Source of the DNA: Luzula sylvatica
Taxonomy: Eukaryota > Streptophyta > Magnoliopsida > Poales > Juncaceae
Assembly: GCA_946800325.1 (NCBI GenBank)
Contig: OX326959.1
Span: 503,501 to 567,500 of the forward strand
DNA: 64,000 nt
Direction: 5' to 3'
Positions 22,758-34,110 of the stretch are shown in pieces. How positions within the stretch are numbered: position 1 is the stretch's first letter; every line of letters starts with the position of its first letter. The notes below the pieces were generated by a model. It saw only the letters and a program-made list of their open reading frames with translations. It ran no database searches and had not been told where the DNA came from. A program made the position numbers and the translations under genes.

Positions 22758-22796
<39 letters not shown>

Positions 22797-23619
22797 GATA
22801 TTTTGTGTTAATCATTCGGACAACAAAAAATTTAATTTATTATAAAAATTTATCTCTATATATTTCTTGTGTTATTTTATCTTCGATTCATAGCAATTCC
22901 ATCTTAATGAGATCATCATCAATCATCATCATCATCATCATCATCATTATTAGGGGAATTCTTAAAAAATTCGATTCGATTCCGTTCCGTTCATAACAAT
23001 TTTATCTTCCGACGAGCCGATTCTGTTCGAGTTCAAACTATTTAACATATAAATTCTCATCTTACTATTGTTTTGAGCTCAAAACTTAGCACAAAGAACC
23101 GAACCTTTAGCCCAAATATTCATTCTCTTCATATCCAAGCTGATTTGAGTCTTTCCGAGCCTAACTTGAACTTTCATTTTGAGCTCCAATCTTAATTACA
23201 AACCGAGCTAAGTCGAGCTCGATAAATTTCAAACCGAGTTCGAACCGGCCTCTGATCAATCATGTTCTTTTCGAACATCAAACAAAAAATATCTCCATGG
23301 ATACATTGAGATATATTCTAAAAGAACCTAATAATTAAAAATAAAAATGTATATAATGAGATATTAATTAGTTTAAACTTATTGAATCGTCCCCTCTTAC
23401 TTATTATACACAAGATATCTGGTATCTACAATATGATCTCTCCAACAAAAAAACAATAAACCAAAAAAAAAAATCTTTGGATTTTACAAAATTCTACCTC
23501 TAAAGAAATAAAAAAAAAAACTACATAAATGTTCTATCGCGTGTCCAAATTCCTCCAACCTGTATAACAAACACCAAAAAATATTCAAAACCCAAAAAAT
23601 AAAAAATAAACAAAAGAAT
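22758..23619. other. Spacer 3' of the TBL gene
   Basis: Contains TA repeats (22758-22795), an ATC microsatellite (about 22913-22947) and a degenerate GAGCTCGA/CCGAG-rich stretch (22975-23260) that looks like an old dispersed repeat without visible ends. No gene. Confidence 0.5.
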
Positions 23620-25063
23620 TTATTTACCATTAGTCTCGAGAAACGAAAAAAGCAGTTCGTTCCACGCGTCAGGTACGCCAGGTAAGCACCAATGACTACA
23701 ATCCAAAACGGTAATTGGATGCGTGTACGTACCGATATGCGCGTCGCTTCTAACCGCACCCATCGCCGAAACGTTCAATATCGTAACGGGTACCCGTTTC
23801 GCAGAGACCACACCAGAAAGAATCTCCCCAAATTCGGATCGTTCCGTGGCGATCTCTTTCGACTCGAACGAGGGGTCCGTTGTAATTTTACACTCTTTTT
23901 GGTTCGCCCCACTAAAATATAATATTTATTAATTAACAAATATAATATTGATTAATTAATTAAATTGAATTACTGACCTCCAATGAGAAGGCTCAAAAGT
24001 GCGAAAAAATACATGGGTTCGTTTTTTATTAATTGATTTTTTAACCCAATTTGCCCAAGTTTGTAACGCCATTTCAAATGCTGAATTTATTGACATTCCT
24101 AATTTTACCATACCACCCACTTGGAAATAACAACCCCTGTTAAATTAAATTTTAAAAATTAATTAATTAATTAATTATCGCAGAAACAAAAACAAAAGCA
24201 AATATGAAAATTGAAACTCACAAATCGAATAATTTCGTTGGGGTCCACCAATGACCCGAATTGAAAACAAGTAAATCAGAATCGACCCAATTTTTACTCA
24301 ATTCGTCCAACTTGTCCAATTTCAAACTTGATTTGACTCGTCGCGGACCGTGTTTAGGAGCGAGTCCTTGTTGGACTAAAAATGGAGATCTATAATACTC
24401 CACGTTCAAATCGTACTCTTCGAATCTCACTCCTAAAAACCTGATAATTTTCGAGATTTGATTTCCGTTAATCTCGTAGACCGAATTAGGGTTTTGGATC
24501 CCGGACATTAACATGCAAATGAAAGATTCCCATTGGGTACGACTCATCGAGTCCCCGATGAAAATTACTCGTTTTCCTTTTAGGGTTTTGAGGGATTTCA
24601 AAGCGTCGAATTTGGGGAGATTACAGGAGTTGGGTTTCCATCTCCATTTTAAATAATTTGTATCTTCTCTCCCATTTGCTAAGCAATTAAATCCTCGTTC
24701 TACGAAAGGGCAATTTGAACTGTTGTATAATGGGTACGATTCTTCTTGGACCCACGTACCGTCAAATACATCGCAAATCTTGTTCTTGTTATTTTGGGTT
24801 TGTCGATTATGAATTGGTACTGGTATTGGTACTGGTACAGGGAATCGGGTCCAGGATCGAAAAACGAATAGGTAGACGAAACAAGCTATTAGAATGAGAA
24901 TTGAGGTGATTAAATAGGTGAAGAAATGGGAATTGAAGGGAGGTCGGCCCATGGTGTACCATTTTCGATTATGAGATCCAATTTGGGATCTTGGACTGTT
25001 TGTTGCGCTTGGAGAGCGACGTGTAGAGGTGGAACGATTGAAAGTAAAGTTCACGCTTGACAT
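23620..25063 (-). CDS. TRICHOME BIREFRINGENCE-LIKE (TBL) polysaccharide O-acetyltransferase
   Basis: TBL proteins transfer acetyl groups to xylan, pectin or other wall polysaccharides in the Golgi. Exons on the minus strand: 24222-25063, 23978-24136 and 23620-23911. All introns are GT..AG, phases agree, and the product is 430 residues. After a Ser/Arg-rich cytosolic tail, one membrane anchor lies at about residues 47-68 (FFTYLITSILILIACFVYLF). The PMR5N domain follows (CDVFDGTWVQEESYPLY, CPFVERGFNCLANGR). The catalytic GDS motif is in VIFIGDSMSRTQWES near residue 170. The second TBL motif, VLDCSHWCLPGVPDAWNE, is near residue 404. The serine-esterase triad elements are therefore present. From memory it is closest to the TBL10-type clade, but the substrate cannot be assigned from sequence alone. 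Intact. Confidence 0.92.
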
Positions 25064-26794
25064 TGATATACTGAATTGGAAATTGTACCGATTCGAAAAG
25101 GAATGAAGTGATCATTTCAATGTTTCGTGCTCATTGGATCAAGAGAAGAAAAGGACCCCAACGAAATCGGTGAAAACCTAGAGCAACTGGAGGGTCCAAA
25201 AATACTCCTCGAATGTTTGTATCGCCGAGATAAAATACTCCTCGAATCCAGAAAGCAAACAGATCCAAAACGGCCTCGTAGAAAACCTAGAGCAAGCTTG
25301 AAGCAACGACGATAAGTAGAAGAAAGCACACTTCTTTTCTTTTCTTTCCTTTTGTTTAATAGAAATCGGTGAATCGGTGGTCGATGGAATTGGAGGGTGC
25401 CTCCCGCCCAAGGGTATTCTCGTCATTTCACAATCTCAGAGTTCGTTCATCAATTTTATTATCGAATACACTCGGTGTATCATCCGTTCATAATTCAATT
25501 ATTGAATGTGAATTTGTGTAATGATACAATTACGTGAATCAATCACCAAATAGATAATAAATATCTAAATTTACAATATTTATTATCCATGTATGAATCA
25601 TAAATCAAACACAAACTTAAACATATATGTTACATTTGTAGTTGGTTTATGTGAATATACAAACATGCACCTGAACCTGTATGTACCAAATTATTAAATT
25701 ATATATTAAATGGAAATATGTCATCATATATCACATCAGCCACGGTCAGTTTAATTCACAAAAGATCAATATTAAATGAAAATTCGTCAACATATTAAAT
25801 GGAAATACGTCATCATATATCACCATATATATAATTTTGCCCAAAAAAAATAAGTTACTGACAACTTCACTTTTTTTTTACCAAAAAAACAAGTTTGCAT
25901 TAAAATTAAGGTATATCTTTTATGCATGAAACAAAAATCCAGTAATGACACTAAATGGAAATATGATGTACAATCTTCTAAAAAATATGAAAGTATCATA
26001 TAAAATAATAAAATAATAAATATCAGACGTATCGAATCCGAGGTATTTTGAAGATTGTCCCGATAGTAGGCTTTAACTTATAGCATGTGTATACATTTAA
26101 TATAAACCGGGTTTATGATAAATAAGATAAAGTGTGATTTGAGACAAGCTGGAATTTGATTTTCCAACAAATTTTGAGGTATTGCTTCTTCTCGTCAAAG
26201 GAAAGATCGATAATTAGTGTGTATTAATTAATACATTACTTTAGTCGTACAAACATACCAAAAAAATAAATATCGAATTGAAAGCATAATCATACACACC
26301 ATCAATATAATATAATTTGGATCAGTCCTTTATGAAATAAGAATATTATTATACCTCGTTATTTATTCTTTCAAAATTTTAAATTTCAATTATACGTATC
26401 ATTATCATTATAATTATTAATTGTAAATATTGAGAATGGATCAATGACAAAGTATTGGATTAAAAAATTAACAAAATATTTTCAACCATTGATTTAATCA
26501 TGATAAACGATTGTGATTTACATAATCTCTCATTACTCCTCATCCAATCACTTCTAATTATTGATAGAAATTTTTGTCCGAATTTTTGTCTAATTTTTTG
26601 TCTATGAATCCGACACGATAAATATCTGGCGATACTATCCCTAATTAATGCTAATCTAGAATAACAAAATTGTTACAAATATGGACCTTCAATATCCCTA
26701 TTAAATACAAAGGCCTGAAGCCCGTACATTTTGGCCCAATATCTTTCCTAGCTTATTTGTCACAATCAAACATTGCATCATGGTTTAAAATATA
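25064..26794. other. Upstream region of the TBL gene and spacer
   Basis: 25064-25440 should hold the TBL promoter and 5' UTR. Two nearly repeated phrases (ATTAAATGGAAATATGTCATC near 25706 and 25796) are the only local repeats I noticed. The remainder is AT-rich with no gene. Confidence 0.5.
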
Positions 26795-27440
26795 CTAGGG
26801 GTTATCTCGCTCCGCTTCGATCGACATAAATTTAATTTTGAACAAAAATTATTTATATTGAATTACACAGTTATATTTTTCTAAACTAAAGCATATATAG
26901 AACTAATTGCAAGAAAAAATATTTTTTAAATTATAACAAATCATTTTGATTAATAAGATTGTGTAAAAATATAGTTTGATATTTTGTAGTGTGTAATTAT
27001 AATTTTGACTTTGTAAGTTTCTATTTATTTTCTTGGACTATTTTTTTTTTCAAATTATAGCATAAATTATATCTAAAATATAGTTTGAATATAATTATGT
27101 CTCTGTTAGTTTGAATTAATTTTGTTATAGAATAATAGTTTTTTTCAAAATTATGTCTAAAATCATTTTGATTAATAAGATTGTGATAATATATAGTTCG
27201 ATATTTTTCGGGTTTAATTATAGTCTTGATTCTTTTAGTTTATATTTATTTTCTTGGAACAAAAAAAAATATCTTTATAGAAAAAATGATTTTGATTAAT
27301 CAGATTGCAAAACATATAGTTTTATATTTTTTAGAATTTAATTATAATTTTTCTTGGGACAGTAAAAAATCATTTCTCAAATTATGGCAAAAATTATTTT
27401 GATTAATAAGATTGTGAAAAAAATATAGTTTGATATTTTT
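26795..27440 (-). mobile_element. Helitron-type 3' end followed by a degenerate tandem array
   Basis: Read on the minus strand, a GC-rich segment (CGAAGCGGAGCGAG) is followed by ATAACCC and CTAG, with T next. That is the order expected at a Helitron 3' terminus. Inside, the phrase GATTAATAAGATTGTG recurs at about 26948, 27170, 27294 and 27401, each followed by ATATAGTT.GATATTTT. The stem is weak and the 5' end is not recognised. Confidence 0.4.
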
Positions 27441-27556
27441 AAGTCTTTTAATTTATATTTATTTTCATGGACAAATAAAAATAAGTTTAACTTTAATATA
27501 TAGTTGTTTTGTTATTTATAATTTGTCTTGAATTTATTTTTTGAACAAAAGGCTTA

Positions 27557-28182
27557 AAGTTGATGCAGGGACTCGAACCTGCATCAGTACCGAACGAACA
27601 ATAATTCCATATAGGGATGTCAATGGGCCGGGTAGAAACCCGAACCCGCGGGTACCGACCCGAACGGCACGGGTAATATCCGAAAAAAATACCCGCGGGT
27701 CGGGTAATACCCGAAAAAAATACCTGGTTCGGGTTCGGGTACGGGGGAATTTTTTTACCCGCGGGTATACCCGTTACCCGAACCCGAACCCGAAAAATAC
27801 CCAAAAATATCACATAATAAGAAAATTTTGGATGTTTTATGGATTAATTATTTGTAATATTTGAATATTTAATGTATTTGTACAAGTTGTTTGTTTTATG
27901 TATTTAAAATTATTGATAATTTTACGTATTTGTATAATAATTTTTAATTTTTAAATTTTTTAGATTTTTTATTAATAATTTTCATGTAACGGGTTCGGGT
28001 ATACCCGTTACCCGCTTGTTCGGGTATGATTTTTTACCCGCGGGTATTTTTGGTTCGGGTTCGGATAATACCCGAAAATTTGGGTTCGGGTATGGGGAAA
28101 ATTCGGGTTCGGATATGAGAGGCTTACCCGAACCCGACCCGCCTCGTTGACATCCCTAATTCCATACCATCTGACCAAACAT
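27557..28182 (-). pseudogene. tRNA-like sequence split by a hAT element
   Basis: Minus strand. The 3' part 27557-27611 has a B-box-like GGTTCGAGTCC within GATGCA..TGCATC inverted arms. The 5' part 28167-28182 has an A-box-like TGGTCAGATGG. Removing the element at 27612-28158 and one target copy brings the two boxes into tRNA-like spacing, about 70 nt in all. The stems are imperfect, so it is a decayed tRNA or a tRNA-derived SINE head, not a working tRNA. Confidence 0.45.
27612..28158. mobile_element. 547-bp hAT-type element, 8-bp duplication ATTCCATA
   Basis: Ends TAGGGATGTCAATGGGCCGG and CCTCGTTGACATCCCTA share a perfect 12-bp terminal inverted repeat (TAGGGATGTCAA). ATTCCATA flanks both sides (27604-27611 and 28159-28166). 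The interior is rich in GGGTACCCG, CCCGAAC and GGGTTCGGGTA motifs around an AT-rich centre, a common plant hAT-MITE layout. No coding capacity. Confidence 0.88.
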
Positions 28183-28202
28183 TCTCATGTGATCAAATTA
28201 TT

Positions 28203-28272
28203 TCAGTGATTCGAACCCGGGTTGTTACTTGTTAGTGTCCCAACCTAAGACAACACCACTGGGGCAATACTT
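28203..28272 (-). pseudogene. tRNA-like module 2
   Basis: On the minus strand an A-box-like CCCCAGTGG precedes a B-box-like GGGTTCGAATC by about 47 bases. Acceptor stem pairing is not evident. The GTTGGGACACTAAC stretch between the boxes is unlike a tRNA anticodon arm, so it is more like a tRNA-derived SINE head. Confidence 0.4.
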
Positions 28273-28385
28273 GCCATGTGATTTTTTTGTTTTGACTAAT
28301 ATTTATACTTTTTTCCTGTATGATATACGTGTCATTATTGGATGAAATTCATTATACTTTAATTATTTGTAAAAATAAAAATTGG

Positions 28386-28457
28386 TGCTATTAGAGGGGC
28401 TCGAACCCGGATCTGTATCGCCAAGAGCAGAAGCTCTTTCCAACTGAGCTATCAATC
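28386..28457 (-). pseudogene. tRNA-like module 3
   Basis: Minus strand: TAGCTCAGTTGGAAAGAGC forms a good D arm (GCTC/GAGC), and GGGTTCGAGCC is a good B box. The acceptor ends do not pair and the anticodon stem is irregular, so no amino acid can be assigned. Nearly repeated at 28543-28614 with a common flank. Confidence 0.5.
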
Positions 28458-28542
28458 TTTTTTCTTAATTTTTATACTTTTAGATCTATGTATAAGAAGG
28501 ACATGTGTCAAATTTTGATGTTATTTGTAAAAATAAAAATTT

Positions 28543-28614
28543 CTGCTATTAGCGGGGCTCGAACCCGGATCTGTAGCGCCAAGAGCAAAAGCTCTTACCA
28601 TGTGAGCTATCAAT
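28543..28614 (-). pseudogene. tRNA-like module 4, tandem copy of module 3
   Basis: Minus strand: TAGCTCACATGGTAAGAGC and GGGTTCGAGCC, 158 bp from the same B box in module 3. The surrounding TTTGTAAAAATAAAAATT and CTTTTAGATCT.TGTATAAGA flanks are also shared, so a unit of about 158 bp was duplicated. Acceptor pairing is again poor. Confidence 0.5.
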
Positions 28615-28679
28615 CTTTTTTGTTTATTTTCATACTTTTAGATCTTTGTATAAGATGGACACGTGTCAAATTTTGATGA

Positions 28680-29236
28680 GATTCATTAAACTTTAATATA
28701 TAGTATAATAATAATAATAATAATATAATATGAAAAAAATAATCATAATATCCTAGTTTAACGACGGAACATGCAAGACAATTTGTCAATTCACATTTTT
28801 GTCGCCTTGTTTTTCTATTTGAGTCCCGAAATTATGCTTGCATTTTTCATTCGTCATCTCAATTAGTTTTGCGATAAAGTAAAACGAGTTATATGTTAAC
28901 AAATAAATATCTCGATGAATAGATAATTAAATAAAATACCTATTTTTTAGTTTGTATTAGAGAAAGAATGAATCTCTTCTTGTTTGTTTATATACCTCCT
29001 CATAGAAATATCATTGAACACCTTTTCTACCTTGAAGCAAAGTTTGAATTAGATCAACCATTTCCTCTTATTTTAACACGTGCCTCCTTTATACAATTTG
29101 GATACATAAATCGCAAAATTGTCCTAAATTGAAGCAACACATTGTTTGTAAGCATTCTTCTGACGAGAGAGTCTTAGAATGGGAGCTAAGCATTCACTGC
29201 CCTTTCATGCCCACACACCCACACACACCCACACAA
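28680..29236. other. Spacer and presumed promoter of the TED7-like gene
   Basis: AT-rich with a short ATA/AAT run (28694-28730) and CACACACCC repeats near 29211-29235. No gene. Confidence 0.5.
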
Positions 29237-29245
29237 TATAAATAG
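29237..29245 (+). promoter_or_regulatory. TATA box of the TED7-like gene
   Basis: TATAAATAG, 95 bases ahead of the start codon, in a typical plant arrangement. Confidence 0.55.
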
Positions 29246-29339
29246 ACAACAGTATGCATTGCCATGTTCCATCACAAAATCTTGTCTCCAACCAACAACA
29301 TAACTTATATATATACTCTCTCTAATCTCTATTTATCCA

Positions 29340-29957
29340 ATGGCTTTCTTCCCTTCCCCTCAAAACCCCATCAATTTCCACCCCCCATTCTTCCCCCCAA
29401 GAAGAACGCCGCCGCCGCCACCTCAGCACGCTCCTCCTCCGCCACCTCAGCGCACACCGCCTCCGCCACCACAACGCGCACCACCTCCGCCACCTCAGCG
29501 TGCCCCACCTCCACCACCAAAGCAGTCCCCGCCGCCGCCACCTCAGCACTCACCACCGCCACCTCAGCGATCCTCACCGCCGCCTCCTCACATAATGCCG
29601 CCACCTAGCCCGATCGCGCCGCCTCCGCCGAGCCCGAATCACACGATAATAATCATAGTGGTCACGTTCGGTGGTTTATTTTTCCTCGCATTTCTGGCAT
29701 GTGCGTTGTTTTGTTTCCTCAAGAAGAAAAAGAAGAAGGACGTGCAAAAGACGGAGATCGTTAACGTGGACGATCACGTCCACGTCACCGAAGCTGTCGT
29801 GCCGGGCCCACACGGTCAGAATGTGGTTGTTCTGGAAGTCGACGAGGATTTGAAGTATCAAGAGTTTGTTAGAAAAGATGAGAAGGTCGGTGACGTGGCG
29901 AGATCTCAGAGGATGAGGACCGGTCAAGGGTCCAATGGGCAAAGGATGATCAATTGA
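29340..29957 (+). CDS. TED7: TED7-like proline-rich membrane protein
   Basis: A 205-residue protein from one exon. Residues 1-99 are proline-rich with repeated PPPPPQRAPPPPPQ-type units, presumed to lie on the wall side. One membrane span follows at about 102-127 (TIIIIVVTFGGLFFLAFLAC). A lysine cluster (KKKKKK) marks the cytosolic side. The tail contains TEIVNVDDHVHVTEAVVPGP and RKDEKVGD, a pattern I recognise from TRACHEARY ELEMENT DIFFERENTIATION-RELATED 6/7 proteins. Those are xylem vessel proteins linked to secondary wall formation and reported to interact with cellulose synthase subunits. The start is the first Met after the TATA box and a short leader. The gene converges on FAS2, leaving 240 bp between stop codons. 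Function is by family resemblance. Confidence 0.82.
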   Translation: MAFFPSPQNPINFHPPFFPPRRTPPPPPQHAPPPPPQRTPPPPPQRAPPPPPQRAPPPPPKQSPPPPPQHSPPPPQRSSPPPPHIMPPPSPIAPPPPSPNHTIIIIVVTFGGLFFLAFLACALFCFLKKKKKKDVQKTEIVNVDDHVHVTEAVVPGPHGQNVVVLEVDEDLKYQEFVRKDEKVGDVARSQRMRTGQGSNGQRMIN

Positions 29958-30197
29958 TTAAAAGGGGGCTGATGAATAAATAAGGTTTGTGTTTGATTTG
30001 TTACAAGATTGAACTTGTTATTATTATTGGTTGTTAAATGAAAATAAATTTGTGTGTAAATTGTAATGAATGAATCCATTTGGTTTGAAATAAATGTATT
30101 TTTTTTCTTAGTGTTTAAAATATATTTGTTCTAAATAATACAAAACATTAAAACTCATACTAGTAAATAATTTAAAATAATTAAGTTTACCAAATAC

Positions 30198-32438
30198 TTA
30201 GTTAATGGCAATAGGCGTAATTCTCTTCCTGGCCGGTTTGTTATCGTCTCTGACAATCTTTTTTGTCTGTATTATTACTTCCTTTATTTCCTCGTTACTT
30301 TCTCTCTCTACTTTATCTCCATTAATATTATCTATCTCCATATTATCTCCTTTTTCCATTTCTAATTTACTAATTACCACATTATCCTCTGCAAAACAAA
30401 AAAAAATTTAGAAAAAAATAAATAAAGAAGGGTAATTTGGGAAATACAAAAATACCTGATATGATATAAGGTTGGCCTAATTCGTTATTTTCAAATTCGA
30501 TTATAGTACAATATCCATCTCTCGATGAAACCACCAAGTACTTCGCATCAATAGACCTATCATTTATATTAAATTAATTATATCTTTTTTAGGGTTTAAT
30601 TTGAAAAAAAAAAGGTGTACCATGAAATATCAGTAATGGCAGCATAATGTAGACCAGCAAATAATGCAATTGGAGCCAAACTTTGAGTATCGTAAATATA
30701 TAACGAATTTAATGTTGCCACGGCAAATATTATTCTATATGGAAGCTTGAATATATTATCTGTTAAACATATAAATACATACATAAATCAATAATGATAA
30801 TATAAGGGTTATTTTGCAAATTTACATAGAAAATAAAAATATAAAACCTGAGTTAGAATCGAGCGGAGTGAACATAATAGGACAAAATCGAACGGCTACG
30901 ATTGCCTTGCTGGCGCCAGGTAATTGTACCGCAGGCCTAAAATTGCAAAAAAAAAAAAAAAAAATTCATATAACACCCTACAAAAATAATATTAGTGCTA
31001 AAATTAAATTAATACCTAGAGAGATCCCGTCTAGATAATATATATGCAGTGTTGGTTAATTCGCTTGAAGATGGATATTTACAAACACCTAAATTGAAAA
31101 AAAATATATAAATAAATAAATAACATTATATATACAATATAAAAAATTAGGGTTATTTTTGAAATTTACCTGCAGGAACCAATAAAAACGATCCATCAGG
31201 AGACCAAGCTAATCTCCTAAAGAAAGAAGGCAACGTTTCATCGTGAAATAAATGCGTTTTCACCCCCTAAAAACACAAAAATAGCATAACATCAGAAATA
31301 ATATAATTAATATTAAAATAACAAACGAACGAACGAACCTTGGATTCGTCAGTAATTAAAGGCTCGGACTTGGTCAAAGTGTGTTGCGTAACGAAATGTA
31401 ATTTATCCAAATTGCCCTTGGATTTAATTTGCGGGGGTTTATTTGCATAAACGCGACACGTACGGTCCGAGCTCATGGACGCCACGTATTGGCCAAGTGG
31501 GTCCCACGCCACTCCTTGTACGTAATGCAAATGCGAGTCTAATATTTGATGTACCGATCCTAAAAAAATTAATTAATTAAAAAGAGTGTTTTTATAAATA
31601 AGATAAAATGAAGGGCTTTTTTGCAAGATTTTACCTTTGATGATGTCCCATATAATGCAAGAATTATCGACTGAGCCGGAAATTAAGTACGAGCTCTCAG
31701 GAGACCACTCGAGGTCGAGAACGTCCTTTCGATGAAATCTAATTTGAAATTTAGAGAGAATGATTACGAATTATTTTTTTTTTGTTGATTTGTAGGAAGT
31801 AGTAGAAAACGTACAGTAAGGATTTGTGTACTTTCCAAACAGATTGGCCTTCATTGTTTTGTTGTAATTTCCATAAAATTAATTCGCCACCTAAATGTTT
31901 TAAACGTAAAATTCGATTCAATTTGGTTTTTCTTAAAAGAGTAAGAATTACTGCGAGAACAAAATTCGTACCGTCAGCACCTGAAGCGAGGTATTCTCCT
32001 GTATAAATGAAGATAGAAAAAAGAAGTTAATTTTTTTACTCTTTTTATACTAAATTAATGAAATTTTGTGAAATTTTTTGGGGGTAAAATGGTTTGAACC
32101 TGAAGGAGAAAAACGAAGAGTATTGACGGCTGAGCTGTGGTACGAAAGGCTGTTTTGGTACGAAGCAGTGGGTAAATTTTTCTCTGATTTATCTGATTCC
32201 AGAACCCAAATCTGAAATCCAGAAGAATGATATTTGCAATTTGAACTGATTTTCAGAAATTTAATGAAAATTGTATCTTTGACGAAAGCAATAAGAATAC
32301 ATTTCGTTGAAATCTAAGAAATACCTTAATATCGTGATCGTTGCCTCCAGTAGCGAGATATCCGAAAGTGGGATGAAAATCTAGGGTTAGCACAGGCTGA
32401 GTGTCGTGCCAATTAATCTGAACAGTCCCTCCCTTCAT
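30198..32438 (-). CDS. FAS2: FASCIATA2, WD40 p60 subunit of chromatin assembly factor 1
   Basis: FAS2 with FAS1 and MSI1 forms CAF-1, which deposits H3-H4 on newly replicated DNA in the nucleus. Minus-strand exons: 32325-32438, 32100-32211, 31972-31998, 31815-31890, 31635-31738, 31339-31559, 31170-31266, 31016-31088, 30848-30936, 30621-30759, 30456-30556 and 30198-30388. Every junction is GT..AG with continuous phase, giving 447 residues. WD40 repeats are visible throughout: [74 protein letters not shown] and [10 protein letters not shown]. The N-terminus [20 protein letters not shown] and the C-terminus KRITPIAIN are hallmarks of plant FAS2. An upstream in-frame GTG region was not chosen because the family starts at MKGGT. 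The tail before the end is charged. Intact. Confidence 0.95.
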
Positions 32439-32747
32439 TCTAGGATTCAATTCTTCCTTCAATTCGTCCACTCCACAAATTTCCAGAGCAAAAATCCCAA
32501 ATTTTAGGGTTTTTATGGCGGGAAGAAGAAAGAGAGTGAGATTTATGTGGTGAGATTACCGCCACTGCAACCTACTGGTTTCTGATCTCCAGTTCAAGCA
32601 AACTGGATATGACCTTGACTTTATTGGGCCTTACTTTCTTGGGCCGAGCAAAAGTGGCATGTGATAAAATATTGGCATTCTTCATTTTATTTTGATAACA
32701 GTAAAAGTACGTGCATTAGTGAAATAAATTTCTATAATATAAGTAAG

Positions 32748-33007
32748 GGGAGTTCTATCATACATCATTTTACAAAGGTATTTTGGGTATTTTAGCAATT
32801 AATTATATTTGTAAAAGGGTATATCATAAAATTTATTTTTTATGGAGATTTTTGTTTAAATGAACAATAAAAAATTCCAATTTAGTCAAAAATTAATTAA
32901 TAAATATATTTAAGATCTTGCCTTAAATATTCATAAATGGATAATTACTCCAAATATCCTTGAAAATGGGTGTATGATAAGGAAAATGGTGTATGATAGA
33001 AGCTCCC
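32748..33007. mobile_element. 260-bp MITE, copy 1, 10-bp duplication TATAAGTAAG
   Basis: Ends GGGAGTTCTATCATACA and TGTATGATAGAAGCTCCC are inverted repeats. TATAAGTAAG occurs at 32738-32747 and 33008-33017. It lies between the 5' end of FAS2 and the 3' end of the PMEI gene. A second copy is at 35301. Duplications of 9-10 bp fit a MULE-derived MITE. Confidence 0.87.
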
Positions 33008-33091
33008 TATAAGTAAGTATATATGTTTTTATCAAGCTCAAACTACAAGCACACATAATTAATACATCCATTCATACACATCAATTAATAA

Positions 33092-33753
33092 TCAATCAAG
33101 AAGTGAAATAATATCCAATGCAATTCTACAAAGCTTCTCCAAACCTTCCTCTCTCCTCGCCAGCTCCGTCGGGTACGTCAGTCTCGGCACTTGCCTGAAA
33201 AGTACGCGACAAACATTAGGATATTCCGCGGCAGCACTGACGTCGATAAACGCGTAATCGTAAGATTCTTCTTCGAGCGCTCTCAATGCGGATTGTAACG
33301 CTTCCTTCGCCGCGGAATATTTACCCGCGCAAGTTTTGAGCAAGGCGTGTAACGATGGATCCGTTGTTTTTTTGGCTAATGAGGACGTGACTGACGAAGT
33401 CGTCGTCGCGTTCCTGACCGCCACGGCGATGGCTACCGCAGAAAGAGATCTGTTTCGTAACGAAAATGTACGATCAATTTATAAAAACAATGATTAATGT
33501 TACATATTTTTTTTTAATTAATTAATTACCTAACATCGGAGGCGGCGGAGGCGGCAGGGTCGGAGCCGAGGGAGGAGACGCAAAAGTCGTAGTAAGTGGT
33601 AGCGCTACACGTCGATTGGATGAGAGAAGTGGAATGAGTGTAATGACTAGTTTGCAAAGAGAGAGAATAAAAAGGGAGGAGAGAGAAGAAAAAGAAGAAG
33701 AAGAAGAAGATTTGAGCCATTGAAGCCATGGACGTTATGAGAGAGAAAGGCAA
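33092..33753 (-). CDS. Pectin methylesterase / invertase inhibitor (PMEI) family protein
   Basis: These small secreted four-helix proteins inhibit pectin methylesterases or invertases in the wall. Exons: 33530-33753 and 33092-33449, with a GTAATT donor, a CAG acceptor and consistent phase. The product is 193 residues from the first Met, or 185 if MASMAQ (33729) is the true start, which gives a more typical signal peptide (Phe run, then SLLPFYSLSLQ). Conserved cysteines appear in the family pattern: STCSATTYYDFC for the first hairpin, LLKTCAGKY, and EYPNVCRVLF. An additional Cys lies in EKLCRIALDII. Whether it targets PME or invertase cannot be told. An intron inside a PMEI gene is less usual, but the splice junction is clear. 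Confidence 0.85.
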
Positions 33754-34110
33754 GGGGAGGGGAGTGAGTATTTTTGTTAAGGCCTAAATAGGATAACAAA
33801 GCAAAGCCAAGCCAGCTGGAATATAAAGTGTAAATGTGAAGTTAGCTAGAATAATCAGTATGGAGTTTTGCCCAAACTACTTATGTGGAATAAATTTCTA
33901 AAATATGGAAATATATAAGATACTCATTTGGGCTTGAAGATATTCAAAATTCAAAATGTACTTAATAATTTTGCAGTAGCTCTAAAGATGCGGATCCAAT
34001 AAAAACTAAAGTGGTCCGGTATTGTCTCACTGCAACCAATTAGAAACTGCATGTTGGGCTCGTTGTCTTGTTCCTACACGTGACTCGGCCCAATTATTGA
34101 TTTCTTTTCT
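33754..34110. other. Upstream flank of the PMEI gene
   Basis: AT-rich, presumed promoter. No defined element seen. Confidence 0.45.

Noticed and set aside
28386..28457. Functional tRNA gene
   Set aside because: A and B boxes are good, but the acceptor arms do not pair and the anticodon arm is irregular.
29322..29604. Minus-strand open frames across the TED7-like gene
   Set aside because: Shadows of the proline codon repeats on the plus strand.
30198..32560. GTG start 33 bases upstream of the FAS2 ATG
   Set aside because: Plant FAS2 proteins start at MKGG, and plants rarely initiate at GTG.
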